Position numbers and translations under genes: made by a program
The notes under the pieces: model-generated
What the model saw: the letters and a program-made list of their open reading frames with translations, nothing else
What the model was told of the DNA's origin: nothing
Databases searched by the model: none
DNA from: Actinophytocola sp035995025
Lineage (GTDB): Bacteria > Actinomycetota > Actinomycetes > Mycobacteriales > Pseudonocardiaceae
Length of the DNA stretch: 64,000 nucleotides
NCBI GenBank assembly: GCA_035995025.1
Contig: DASYKY010000119.1
Coordinates: 1-64,000, forward strand
Reading direction: 5' to 3'
Shown: positions 8,003-15,513 of the stretch, piece after piece
Layout of the letters: each line of letters begins with the position of its first letter
How positions within the stretch are numbered: position 1 is the stretch's first letter

Positions 8003-8832
8003 CGCGCGAGCCGGCGATCGTCGCGGCGATGGCCGCCGGTTCGCTCGACCCGGCGATCCAGCTCACCCAGACCCGGTACCGGCTGGCGCTCGCCGACGGC
8101 TGGGACATCCGCCCCGGCGCGTCGGTGCTCGAGATCGGCTGCGGGCAGGGCGACATGACGGCTGTGCTCGCGGCCGCGGTGGGCGAGCACGGCCGGGTCG
8201 TCGGGCTGGACAACGCCGAGCCGTCCTACGGCGCGCCGGTCACGATCGGCGAGTCCGCGCAGGTGCTGCTGGACTCGCCGCTCGGTGCCCGCATCGACAT
8301 CCGGTTCGGCACCGACGTGCTCGACGAGCGGTTCGACGCCCACGAGTTCGACCATGTCGTGCTGTCGCACTGCGCCTGGTACTTCGACTCGATCGACCGG
8401 CTGCGCAACACCCTGCGTGCGGTCGGCCGGTGGGCGCCCCGGCTGTGCTTCGCCGAGTGGGACCTGCGCCCGGACCACCCAGACCAGCTGGCGCACCTGC
8501 TCGCCGTGCTCGTGCAGGGCCAGCTCGCCGCGCACGGGCTTGCCACCGGCGGCAACGTGCGCACGCCGTTCTCCCGCGAGGTCATGCTGCGCGTGCTCGA
8601 CGAGACGGGCTGGCGGGTGGACCGGCAGCGGACCGTCGACACGGCCGGCCTGCAGGACGCCGACTGGGAGGTCGGCGCCGCGCTCGGCCTTGCGTCGCTG
8701 TTCGAGCTGCCCGGCCGGGAGTTCCTGGCCGGGCAGCTCGACGTGCTGCGCGCGGTCGCGTCCGCCTCGGGCAACCGGCCGCTGCCCGCGTACCGGGTCG
8801 TCGCGAGCCTTTCAGATCAGGCCTTCGCGTAG
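7999..8832 (+). CDS. class I SAM-dependent methyltransferase
   Basis: The 277-residue protein has motif I at VLEIGCGQGDMTAVLA with the following acidic residue in VVGLDNAEPSYG, and a post-motif DHVVLSHCAWYF. These are the SAM-binding features of Rossmann-fold methyltransferases. The GTG start at 7999 overlaps the thiolase stop (GTGA), indicating translational coupling. The C-terminal half (FSREVMLRVLDETGWRVDRQ) resembles the lid region of small-molecule methyltransferases. Its 3' end overlaps the convergent LuxR-type gene by 21 bases. The acceptor is unknown. Confidence 0.85.
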   Translation: MTREPAIVAAMAAGSLDPAIQLTQTRYRLALADGWDIRPGASVLEIGCGQGDMTAVLAAAVGEHGRVVGLDNAEPSYGAPVTIGESAQVLLDSPLGARIDIRFGTDVLDERFDAHEFDHVVLSHCAWYFDSIDRLRNTLRAVGRWAPRLCFAEWDLRPDHPDQLAHLLAVLVQGQLAAHGLATGGNVRTPFSREVMLRVLDETGWRVDRQRTVDTAGLQDADWEVGAALGLASLFELPGREFLAGQLDVLRAVASASGNRPLPAYRVVASLSDQAFA

Positions 8833-9462
8833 TGCGTAGGCCACCGCGTGCGCGCGGTTGCGCAGCTGGAAGCGGTTCGTCACGTCGTGCAGGATGCTCT
8901 TCACCGTGCGCTGGGAGTAGCACAGCTTGTCCGCGATCTCCTTTGTGGACATGCCGGACGCGATCAGCCGCAGCACCTCGCCCTCCCGGTTCGTGATGCC
9001 GGCGAGCTGCAGGCCGCGCGGCTCCAGCACGTGCCGTTGCAGGTGGGACACCCGGTTCAGCAGCCGGCCCAGCAGGTCCGGCGGCAGCGCACCCTCGCCC
9101 GACGCGGCCGCGGTCACCAGGCGCACGAGCGTGTCGGGCGTGCTGTCGGCGCGGCGGGCGACCGCGCACACGCCCGCCTCGACCGCGGTCAGCATCTCGG
9201 TGTCCTCCAGCTCGCCGGACACGAGCACGATGCGGGTGAACCCCTTGCCCTGCAACGCCTTCAGCAGCTGCATGGTCCGCTCGTCGAGGCGGTCGGCCGC
9301 GACGAGCGCGACGGTTCTCGCCCGAAGATCCGGGTCGGCGTCCTCGTCGACGAGCCAGACCTCCGGACGGGTGCGCAGCGCGCCCCGCACGCCGCTCTGC
9401 AGGATCGGGTCGGTGGCGCGGGCGAGGACCTGGATACGGTTGGTCAGCACGGAAGTCGTCAT
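8812..9462 (-). CDS. LuxR-family response-regulator-like transcription factor
   Basis: The 216-residue protein has a receiver-like N-terminal half without a clear phosphoacceptor Asp pocket (VLARATDPILQSGVRGALRT, then IVLVSGELEDTEMLTAVEAG) and a C-terminal LuxR helix-turn-helix: ITNREGEVLRLIASGMSTKE, then SQRTVKSILHDVTNRFQLR. The ATG at 9462 has a strong RBS (GGGGGAAC). It is last in a minus-strand set with the sortase and its candidate substrate, 14 bases after the sortase stop. It may therefore regulate surface-protein genes; that link is inference from position. Confidence 0.87.
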   Translation of the reverse strand: MTTSVLTNRIQVLARATDPILQSGVRGALRTRPEVWLVDEDADPDLRARTVALVAADRLDERTMQLLKALQGKGFTRIVLVSGELEDTEMLTAVEAGVCAVARRADSTPDTLVRLVTAAASGEGALPPDLLGRLLNRVSHLQRHVLEPRGLQLAGITNREGEVLRLIASGMSTKEIADKLCYSQRTVKSILHDVTNRFQLRNRAHAVAYALREGLI

Positions 9463-9476
9463 GGTGTTCCCCCGGA

Positions 9477-10061
9477 TCAGCCGAGCAGGTCGGCGTAGAC
9501 GATGACGTTGTCGAGGTAGCTGCGCGCGGCCGAGTCGAACTCGCCGCCGCAGGTGATCAGGCGCAGCACGGGCTTCTTCGTCGCGCTCCAGATGCGCTTC
9601 GCGGGCAGCTCGGACTTGCGGACCTGCTCGGTGCGCGTGACCGCGAACGTGACCGTGGCGTCGTGGTACCGCACGCTGATCCGCGCGCCTGCCTTCAGCT
9701 CGTGCAGCCGGTAGAACACGTCCGGCCCGTTGGCCTTCGAGTCCACGTGCGCCAGCAGCACGGCCGGCCCCTTGTCCCCGGGACGCGGGCCCGGCTCGTA
9801 CCAGCCGGCGAGCCCGAAGTCCGGCGTCTGCACGGCGCCGTCCGCCTTCAGGCCGACCGGCACGAGCGCGGCGTCCACGCCGATCGCGGGGATCGCGACG
9901 CGTTCCGGCGCGCCCCGGTCCGCCGGCCGCTGGTGCACGTGGCCGGCCGAGGCGGGGGCGGCGATGTGGTCGACCTGCGCGGCGATCGTGCCGCCCGCGG
10001 CGACGGCGATCGCGGCCGCGACGGTGATCGCGGTGACGGTGAGCACCCGGCCGGCCCTCAT
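9477..10061 (-). CDS. class F sortase
   Basis: The 194-residue protein has an N-terminal membrane anchor (VLTVTAITVAAAIAVAAGG) and a sortase beta-barrel. Catalytic residues are visible as His in VLLAHVDSK, Cys in LRLITCGGEFD and Arg in SAARSYLDN. IPAIGVDAALVPVGL is the conserved first strand. Class F is the common single-sortase group of actinobacteria. Sortases cut a C-terminal sorting signal and join the protein to peptidoglycan or another amine. Its ATG overlaps the stop of the upstream membrane-anchored protein (TCAT on the plus strand), so that neighbour is the obvious substrate. Confidence 0.9.
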   Translation of the reverse strand: MRAGRVLTVTAITVAAAIAVAAGGTIAAQVDHIAAPASAGHVHQRPADRGAPERVAIPAIGVDAALVPVGLKADGAVQTPDFGLAGWYEPGPRPGDKGPAVLLAHVDSKANGPDVFYRLHELKAGARISVRYHDATVTFAVTRTEQVRKSELPAKRIWSATKKPVLRLITCGGEFDSAARSYLDNVIVYADLLG

Positions 10062-10651
10062 CGCGCGCTCCGCTCGCCGCGGCGGATCCACAGGTAGCCG
10101 CCGCCGGCGGCGAGGCCGAGCAGGGCGAGCGCGGACCCGCCGACGAGCCACCAGTTCGCGGGGTCGCCGGGACCCTCGCCGGTGTCGATGCGCGACGGCG
10201 TCGGGATGGCGGCCGGGACCGAGCGCGGCTGGTCGACCGGCTTGGCCGACGGGCTCGGCGGCGCGGCGGGCTCGTCCACCGCCGGGCCGTTGCCCGAGTG
10301 GCCGGTCTGCGACTCGCCGGTGTTGCCGGTGTCCCCGGTGTCCGACTGGCCGGTGTCCGACTGTCCGGTGTCCGACTGGCCGGTGTCCGGCTGCTCGGGT
10401 TGTGCCGACGGCTCCTGCGGATCGTCGGGCGGCGGGCAGTCCTCGGTGCACGGGTCGGCGACCGCGACGTCGGTGACCGGCGTGGCGACCTCCGGCCGCG
10501 GCCGGCGGGTCGGGAGCTGCGGGCCGGGGTCGGTGATCGGCGCGCGAACGTCGGTCGGGTGCGCGGGCGGTGGCGCGGCGGCGGCGTCCGGGGCGCCGAG
10601 GAGCAGGGCACCGAACAACACGGCGCCGGCTGCGGCAAGGGCGGTCCTCAT
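10058..10651 (-). CDS. candidate sortase substrate with Asp-Thr-Gly-rich repeat and C-terminal anchor
   Basis: The 197-residue protein has a signal peptide (MRTALAAAGAVLFGALLLGA, cleavage around AAAA-PPP). A Pro-rich stalk follows with one CTEDC pair and short DTGQS repeats (residues about 89-110), then a membrane helix at 168-190 and the positive tail RRGERSAR. Before the helix, PSRIDTGEGPG is a possible non-LPXTG sorting signal (IDTG at 155-158). The RBS AGGAGG precedes ATG 10651. The gene overlaps the class F sortase gene and carries the same upstream promoter motif as the ECF sigma gene, so it probably belongs to that sigma regulon. It may be a wall-anchored spacer or surface polymer; function unknown. 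Confidence 0.75.
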   Translation of the reverse strand: MRTALAAAGAVLFGALLLGAPDAAAAPPPAHPTDVRAPITDPGPQLPTRRPRPEVATPVTDVAVADPCTEDCPPPDDPQEPSAQPEQPDTGQSDTGQSDTGQSDTGDTGNTGESQTGHSGNGPAVDEPAAPPSPSAKPVDQPRSVPAAIPTPSRIDTGEGPGDPANWWLVGGSALALLGLAAGGGYLWIRRGERSAR

Positions 10652-10683
10652 CGTGTCCTCCTGGGTGACGGTGTGTCGCCCGG

Positions 10684-10724
10684 TAGGAGTCACGCCCAGC
10701 GCGGAGCCTTACAACTTTCCCGGA
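10684..10724 (-). promoter_or_regulatory. candidate ECF promoter for the sortase-substrate operon
   Basis: On the minus strand TCCGGGAAAGTTGTAAGG (10724-10707) is followed after 15 bases by GACTCCTA (10691-10684), about 33 bases before the ATG. The same two blocks at the same spacing lie upstream of the sigma gene (12364-12324). The upstream block overlaps the last codons and stop of the sigma gene. Confidence 0.55.
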
Positions 10725-12280
10725 GAATTTTCCCGGGTGACGCAGGAGTCGACCGAGATCTTGCCGCCGCCACCGCTCGCGGTGTTCCCGGCGGCATCGG
10801 TGGCGGTGATCGTCCAGGCCTCGCTGCCGGTCGAGGTGAACGGGCCCATCGAGGCGAACCAGGTGTCGCCGTCGTGGCCCATCTCCGTGCTGCCCGAGCC
10901 GCCGTCACCGGACCAGCTGAGAGTCGCCGAGGTGACGCCGACGTTGTCGGTGATCGTCGCCGAGACCCGGGAGGTGCCGTTGCACGGCGCGACCGGGACG
11001 ACCTGCGGGTCCGCGGTCTCGCGGAGCACGGACGGCGGCGCCGTGTCGCCCGGCGGGTCCGGAGTGCCCGAAGGATCCGGTGGGCCTGGCGGCCCCGGCG
11101 GGCCGGGCGGCCGGCGGGTCGTCGTCGCGGGGTCGCCCGGGTTGGCCGGGTCCGCGGCGCCCTCCGTTTCGTCGCCCGTCGTCGCGGCCGCCGAGCCGGA
11201 GGTGGACGACGCAGGCCCCGACGCCGTCGTGCTGGTGGCCGGGCCGAGGGACGGCTGTGCCTTGGACGGCGCGGGCAGGTCCAGGCCCAGCGGCTCGCCG
11301 GAGGTCGGCGCGTCGCGCCAGTAGGCGACCGCGCCCCCGATCACGAGCAGCGCCAGCACCGCGGCCGCCGCCGCGGCGATGCGCGTCCGTCGCCGCGGCA
11401 GGAACCGAGATGCGGCCGACGCGGCCGCCACGGGCTCCGCCTCGCCGGCCTCGTCGGACCCGAGGAGCTCGTCGTCCAGCGACAGCTCGTCGGTCTCGTA
11501 CGCGGCCAGCTCGACGTTCTCCAGCACCCGGTCGCGCAGCCACAGCGGCGCCGCCACCAGCGGCACGGCCGCGAGCAGCGCGAACGGGCTGACCATGATC
11601 CGCCTGCGGTCCGAGCACACCTCGCACGAGTCGACGTGCCGGGCGACCCGCTTGCGCATGAGCGGCGTGTACCGACCGTCCCAATCGGACAGCAGGGCGT
11701 CCAGCTCGGTGCAGTCCCGGCGGCCCTGCCGGGCGATCAGCAGCGCGCCGAGCGAGCGTTCGACCTGGTCACGAAGGCGCGTCAGCAGCACGTACGCGTG
11801 GCCGGGGCTGACCCCCATCGCGTCGCCAAGCTCGGCGCCGTCGAGGCCCTGGCGCACGTGCAGGTCCAGCAGCGCTCTGTCCCGTTCGGACAGCCCGGCG
11901 GCGGCGCTCCACACGAGCTCGCGCAACGCCACCTGCTCGGCCGCTCGCTCCGGTCCCGGATCGGTGTCCGCCATGTCCTCCGCCTCGTCGAGCACGACCC
12001 GGCGGCGCTCCCGGACCTTGCGCAACGCCACGCTGCGCGCGACGGCGTAGAGCCAGGGCCGGAGCCGGTCGGGGTCGTTCAGCTGCACGAGCCGCTGGGC
12101 GACGAGAACGAAGGTGTCCTGCACGGCGTCCGCGGCTTCGTCGCGGTCGCGCAGCACGGCGTGGCAGAAGTCGTGCAACCGGTCGGCGTAGCGGTCATAG
12201 ATGGCCGCGAACGCCTCCCGGTCGCCGCCGAGCACACCGGCGACCAGCTGGGCGTCGGTGTGCTCGGCCAACTCGCTCAC
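10709..12280 (-). CDS. membrane-anchored ECF sigma factor with zinc-finger and extracellular Ig-like domain
   Basis: About 523 residues. The N-terminal third is an ECF sigma factor: region 2 (FAAIYDRYADRLHDFC, DAVQDTFVLVAQRL, LRPWLYAVARSVAL) and region 4 (LSERDRALLDLHVRQGLDGA, AMGVSPGHAYVLLTRLRDQV). Next comes an anti-sigma-like H-x3-C-x2-C motif (ARHVDSCEVC), a hydrophobic stretch FALLAAVPLVAAPLWL, an acidic linker, and a membrane helix (AAAAAVLALLVIGGAVAYW). Last are a Ser/Thr/Pro-rich stalk with PPGPPGPP repeats and an extracytoplasmic Ig-like module (DTAPPSVLRE to TITATDAAGNTASGG). Sigma, inhibitor and sensor are thus on one chain. ECF factors with C-terminal regulatory extensions are known. 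I used GTG 12280 with GGAGG upstream; GTG 12319 is an alternative. The sortase operon lies just downstream. Confidence 0.85.
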   Translation of the reverse strand: MSELAEHTDAQLVAGVLGGDREAFAAIYDRYADRLHDFCHAVLRDRDEAADAVQDTFVLVAQRLVQLNDPDRLRPWLYAVARSVALRKVRERRRVVLDEAEDMADTDPGPERAAEQVALRELVWSAAAGLSERDRALLDLHVRQGLDGAELGDAMGVSPGHAYVLLTRLRDQVERSLGALLIARQGRRDCTELDALLSDWDGRYTPLMRKRVARHVDSCEVCSDRRRIMVSPFALLAAVPLVAAPLWLRDRVLENVELAAYETDELSLDDELLGSDEAGEAEPVAAASAASRFLPRRRTRIAAAAAAVLALLVIGGAVAYWRDAPTSGEPLGLDLPAPSKAQPSLGPATSTTASGPASSTSGSAAATTGDETEGAADPANPGDPATTTRRPPGPPGPPGPPDPSGTPDPPGDTAPPSVLRETADPQVVPVAPCNGTSRVSATITDNVGVTSATLSWSGDGGSGSTEMGHDGDTWFASMGPFTSTGSEAWTITATDAAGNTASGGGGKISVDSCVTRENSPGKL

Positions 12281-12323
12281 GCGCGCGGGACCTCCGGTCC
12301 GGTCGTTGGGGGCTCGCACGGGC

Positions 12324-12364
12324 TGAGAGCCCGCGAGGCGGATGCACCTTACGACTTTTCCGAA
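12324..12364 (-). promoter_or_regulatory. candidate autoregulated ECF promoter of the sigma gene
   Basis: On the minus strand TTCGGAAAAGTCGTAAGG (12364-12347) is followed after 15 bases by GGCTCTCA (12331-12324). Both blocks and their spacing match the element at 10724-10684, which supports recognition by one sigma factor, most simply the one encoded here. Confidence 0.55.
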
Positions 12365-12438
12365 CCGAAGTGGACCGCCATTGCGACTAAGGCAGTGGAC
12401 GGATACGCAGCGCGATCAGGCGGCGCTGGATGTTCCGC

Positions 12439-13683
12439 TCACTTGGCGAGGTCGGCCAGCGGCACCGAGGTGTCCGCCAGCCGCTTCGTGTCGACCGGGT
12501 TCGCGGAGTTGATCAGGTCCTGCACCGGCCCGACCCCGTCGTCCCACAGGTTCACGTGCATGCCGGCCACGACCCGGCCGCCCGCGAGCCAGAACGAGTA
12601 GAACGCCAGCCCGTCGACGTCGCCGCGCAGCACGACCTCGTCGTACCCGCCGGGCGCGAACCAGCCCGTGTACTCCATGCCCAGGTCGTACTGGTCGGTG
12701 AAGAAGTACGGCAGGTCGGTGTAGGTGACGTCCTTGCCGAGCATCGCGCGGGCGGCCAGCGGGCCGCCGTTGAGCGCGTTCGCCCAGTGCTCGACGCGGA
12801 TGAGCCGGCCGTAACGGGCGCTCGGGAAGCTCGCCACGTCGCCCGCCGCGTACACGTCCGGGTCGGCGGTGCGCAGCTGCGCGTCCACGACGATGCCGCC
12901 GGTCTCGCCGTCGACCGCCAGGCCGGCCTCCTCGGCCAGCTCGGTGTTCGGCCGCGCGCCGACGCCCACGATCACCGCGTCGGCGGGGATCTCGGTGCCG
13001 TCGTCGGTCCGCACGCCGGACACCTTGTCCGAGCCGGTGAACCCGGCGACGCCGGTGCCAAGCCGGAGGTTCACGCCGTGCTTGGTGTGCAGCTGTGCGA
13101 AGACGTTGCCCAGCTCCTCGCCGAGCACGCCGTACAGGGGAGTGGGCTGCGGCTCGACGACCGTCACCTCGCAGCCGTACTTGTCCCGCGCGGCCGCGGC
13201 CGTCTCCAGCCCGATCCAGCCGGCGCCCACGACGACCACCCGGCCGCCCTTGGCGAGCGTCTCGCGCAGCCGGTCGGTGTGGCCGAGCCTGCGCACGTAG
13301 TTCACGCCGTCGAGCTGGTTGCCGTCGACGCGCAGCCGCCGCGGCGAGGAGCCCGTGGTCAGCAGCACCTTCGCGTAGCCGATGCGCTCGCCGTCCTCGA
13401 GCTCCACCTCGTGCGCGTCGCGGTCCAGCCGGGCGACCCGGCGGCCGGTGTGCAGCTCGACGGACTTGTCGGCGTACCAGCCCTCCTCGTGCACGTAGAC
13501 GCTGTCCCGCTCGTCGTCGCCGAGCAGGTAGCCCTTGGACAGCGGCGGCCGCTCGTACGGCCGGTCGCGCTCGTCGCCGATGAGCACGACCCGGCCCTCG
13601 AAGCCCTCCTCACGAAGGGTCTCGGCGGCCTTCGCGCCGGCGAGGCCGCCACCGACGATGACGTACGGGTTGTCGCTGACCAT
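12439..13683 (-). CDS. NAD(P)/FAD-dependent oxidoreductase (ferredoxin reductase-like)
   Basis: A 414-residue two-dinucleotide-fold flavoprotein. The FAD motif is YVIVGGGLAGAKAAETLRE, the NAD(P) motif VVVVGAGWIGLETAAAARD, and the FAD-ribityl motif DPDVYAAGDVASFP. The C-terminal part with WFAPGGYDEVVLRGD is the reductase-C domain of the rubredoxin/putidaredoxin reductase group. RPYERPPLSKGYL is a family signature. Such enzymes pass electrons from NAD(P)H to a ferredoxin, for example for P450s. It is 46 bases downstream of folE on the same strand, so co-transcription is possible. ATG 13683 has the RBS GGAGTG. Confidence 0.9.
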   Translation of the reverse strand: MVSDNPYVIVGGGLAGAKAAETLREEGFEGRVVLIGDERDRPYERPPLSKGYLLGDDERDSVYVHEEGWYADKSVELHTGRRVARLDRDAHEVELEDGERIGYAKVLLTTGSSPRRLRVDGNQLDGVNYVRRLGHTDRLRETLAKGGRVVVVGAGWIGLETAAAARDKYGCEVTVVEPQPTPLYGVLGEELGNVFAQLHTKHGVNLRLGTGVAGFTGSDKVSGVRTDDGTEIPADAVIVGVGARPNTELAEEAGLAVDGETGGIVVDAQLRTADPDVYAAGDVASFPSARYGRLIRVEHWANALNGGPLAARAMLGKDVTYTDLPYFFTDQYDLGMEYTGWFAPGGYDEVVLRGDVDGLAFYSFWLAGGRVVAGMHVNLWDDGVGPVQDLINSANPVDTKRLADTSVPLADLAK

Positions 13684-13728
13684 GGTTGTTCACTCCGTGT
13701 CGGTTGTCTTACAGGTTCAGGCCCGGGT

Positions 13729-14349
13729 TCAGGCTCGGGTCCCGGTGAGCGAGAAGAACTCCTGCCGTGAGCCCCGATCCTCTCGCAGCAGGCCGTGCAG
13801 CGCCGAGGTGACCGTCACCGTGCCGGGCGCGCGCACGCCGCGCAGCGACATGCACATGTGCTCCGCCTCGATCACCACGCCGACCCCCTTGGGCGCCAGG
13901 TTCTCCTGCAGCCAGTCCGCGACCTGTTTGGTGAGCCGCTCCTGCGCCTGCAGGTCACGGGCGAACAGCTCGACGACGCGGGCGAGCTTGGACAGGCCGA
14001 GGATCCGCTCGCCCGGCAGGTAGCCGACGTGCGCGACACCGTGGAACGGCAGGAGGTGGTGCTCGCACAGCGACTGCACGGGGATGGACCTCGCCACCAC
14101 CATCTCGTCGTACCCCTCGTCGTTCGGGAACGTCGTCAGCCGGAACTCGCGCGGGCTCAGCTGCTCGGCGAAGGATCGGGCGACCCGCGCCGGGGTGTCC
14201 GCCAGGTGCTCGGACGTCGGGTCCTTGCCGAGCGCCCGCAGGAGGTCCGCCACCGCCCGCTCCGCCGCCGCGAGGTCGACGGTGTCGCGATCGTGGACAA
14301 CCGACAGGTGCCGGCCGGGACTCGGCTGGCTCAACTCATTCACGATCAC
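13729..14349 (-). CDS. folE: GTP cyclohydrolase I
   Basis: The 206-residue product catalyses GTP to 7,8-dihydroneopterin triphosphate, the first step of folate and biopterin synthesis. Zinc ligands are visible as Cys95 and His98 in SLCEHHLLPFHG and Cys166 in EAEHMCMSLRG. LGLSKLARVVELFARDLQ and ERLTKQVADWL are conserved. It is outside any fol cluster and is divergent from a cysteine-rich regulator across an AT-rich gap with dyad symmetry. This suggests a second, regulated FolE copy rather than the housekeeping one, which is inference. The GTG start has GAGGGG upstream. Confidence 0.95.
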   Translation of the reverse strand: MIVNELSQPSPGRHLSVVHDRDTVDLAAAERAVADLLRALGKDPTSEHLADTPARVARSFAEQLSPREFRLTTFPNDEGYDEMVVARSIPVQSLCEHHLLPFHGVAHVGYLPGERILGLSKLARVVELFARDLQAQERLTKQVADWLQENLAPKGVGVVIEAEHMCMSLRGVRAPGTVTVTSALHGLLREDRGSRQEFFSLTGTRA

Positions 14350-14362
14350 GGCGCACCCCTCG

Positions 14363-14391
14363 TTCTAAAAACAATTTTGCCAACTTTAGAA
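14363..14391. promoter_or_regulatory. AT-rich dyad in the folE/regulator intergenic region
   Basis: TTCTAAA at 14363-14369 and TTTAGAA at 14385-14391 form an inverted repeat. It lies in the only AT-rich stretch of the neighbourhood, immediately upstream of folE and about 45 bases before the divergent regulator start. A second TTTTAG/CTTAG pair follows at about 14404-14428. The likely binding protein is the adjacent helix-turn-helix regulator. Confidence 0.5.
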
Positions 14392-14437
14392 GCGCCCGGG
14401 TGTTTTAGTCAACGAACGTTTGTCTTAGAGTGGGGGC

Positions 14438-15052
14438 GTGGACGATGTCGCCGCGGTCGCGGCACTGGACGAGCCGACCCGCCGGCTTCTCTACGCGCAC
14501 GTGGCGCGCCAGGCCGGGCCTGTGAGCCGCGACGACGTGGCCGCGGCGTTGCGGATCCCGCGCGCGACCGTCGCCTTCCACCTGGACAAGCTGGTGGCCG
14601 AGGACCTGCTGACGGTGACCTTCGAGCGCCGCACGGACCGGGCGGGCCCCGGTGCCGGCCGCCCGGCGAAGCTGTACCGGCGGTCGGCGCGGCAGGTCGC
14701 GGTGACGGTGCCGGAGCGCCACTACGAGCTGGCCGCGCACCTGATGGCCGGCGCCCTGGAGACGGGTACGCCGCTGGTCGCGTGCGCCCGGGCGGCGGGC
14801 AAGGACCTGGCGGCACCCGGCGACGACGTCCGGGCGCTGCTGGCGCGCCACGGCTTCGAGCCGTGCGCGGACGGCCCGGACGTCGTACTGCGGAACTGCC
14901 CGTTCCACCAGCTGGCGCGGGCGCACCCGGACCTGGTGTGCGGCATGACCCTGGGCCTGCTGTCGGGCATGCTCGACAGCCTCGGCGCGGACCTGACCGC
15001 GCGCCCGGAACCCCGGCCCGGCCACTGCTGCGTCCGGCTGGTGGCGCGGTGA
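14438..15052 (+). CDS. helix-turn-helix regulator with SufR-like cysteine cluster
   Basis: The 204-residue protein has an N-terminal winged helix (EPTRRLLYAHVARQ, then VAAALRIPRATVAFHLDKLV) and a C-terminal domain with five cysteines: Cys143, Cys154 (RNCPFHQLA), Cys168 (LVCGMTLGLL) and Cys197-198 (GHCCV). This spacing resembles SufR-like regulators that carry a 4Fe-4S cluster. A redox, NO or iron signal is therefore plausible, but cluster binding is inference. It is translationally coupled (GTGA) to a hemerythrin gene and divergent from folE. Confidence 0.82.
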   Translation: MDDVAAVAALDEPTRRLLYAHVARQAGPVSRDDVAAALRIPRATVAFHLDKLVAEDLLTVTFERRTDRAGPGAGRPAKLYRRSARQVAVTVPERHYELAAHLMAGALETGTPLVACARAAGKDLAAPGDDVRALLARHGFEPCADGPDVVLRNCPFHQLARAHPDLVCGMTLGLLSGMLDSLGADLTARPEPRPGHCCVRLVAR

Positions 15053-15513
15053 CCGACCGGCTCCTGGCGTTCGGCACGCAGCTGATCGAGACCCACGACC
15101 GGCTGCGCGAGATGCTGTCGGACCTCCGCTCGGGACGCCACCCGCGCCGCGACCTGCGCACGCACTGCCTGGCCTTCTGCGCGACGCTGACCGGTCACCA
15201 CGAGGCCGAGGACGGCGACGCGTTCCCGATCCTGGCTCGCGACCACCCCGCGCTGGCCCCGGTCCTGGACGAGCTCAGCCGCGACCACCTGCTGATCGCC
15301 GACACCATGACCCGCCTGCGGACCCTCCTGGCGTCGGACGAGGACGTCGGCGTCGAGCTGGCCGGGCTCGCCGCGCTGCTGGAGACGCACCTGGTCTACG
15401 AGGAGAGGAAACTCGTGGACCTGCTGAACGCTCTTCGCCCCGATGCCGGGGACGCGGCACGGCTGACCCGCGCGACCGCCCTGGAAGTCAACCCGTTCGG
15501 CCTGCCCGGCTGA
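15049..15513 (+). CDS. hemerythrin HHE-domain protein
   Basis: A 154-residue four-helix bundle with the histidine/glutamate positions of a di-iron hemerythrin domain: IETHDRLREML, TGHHEAEDGDAFPIL, ELSRDHLLIADTM and LETHLVYEERKLVDLL. These proteins bind oxygen or respond to NO and iron stress. The GTG start at 15049 overlaps the regulator stop, so the two are co-translated; a shared redox or NO response is the simplest reading. The 3' end overlaps the convergent CitE-like gene by 26 bases. Confidence 0.87.
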   Translation: MTDRLLAFGTQLIETHDRLREMLSDLRSGRHPRRDLRTHCLAFCATLTGHHEAEDGDAFPILARDHPALAPVLDELSRDHLLIADTMTRLRTLLASDEDVGVELAGLAALLETHLVYEERKLVDLLNALRPDAGDAARLTRATALEVNPFGLPG

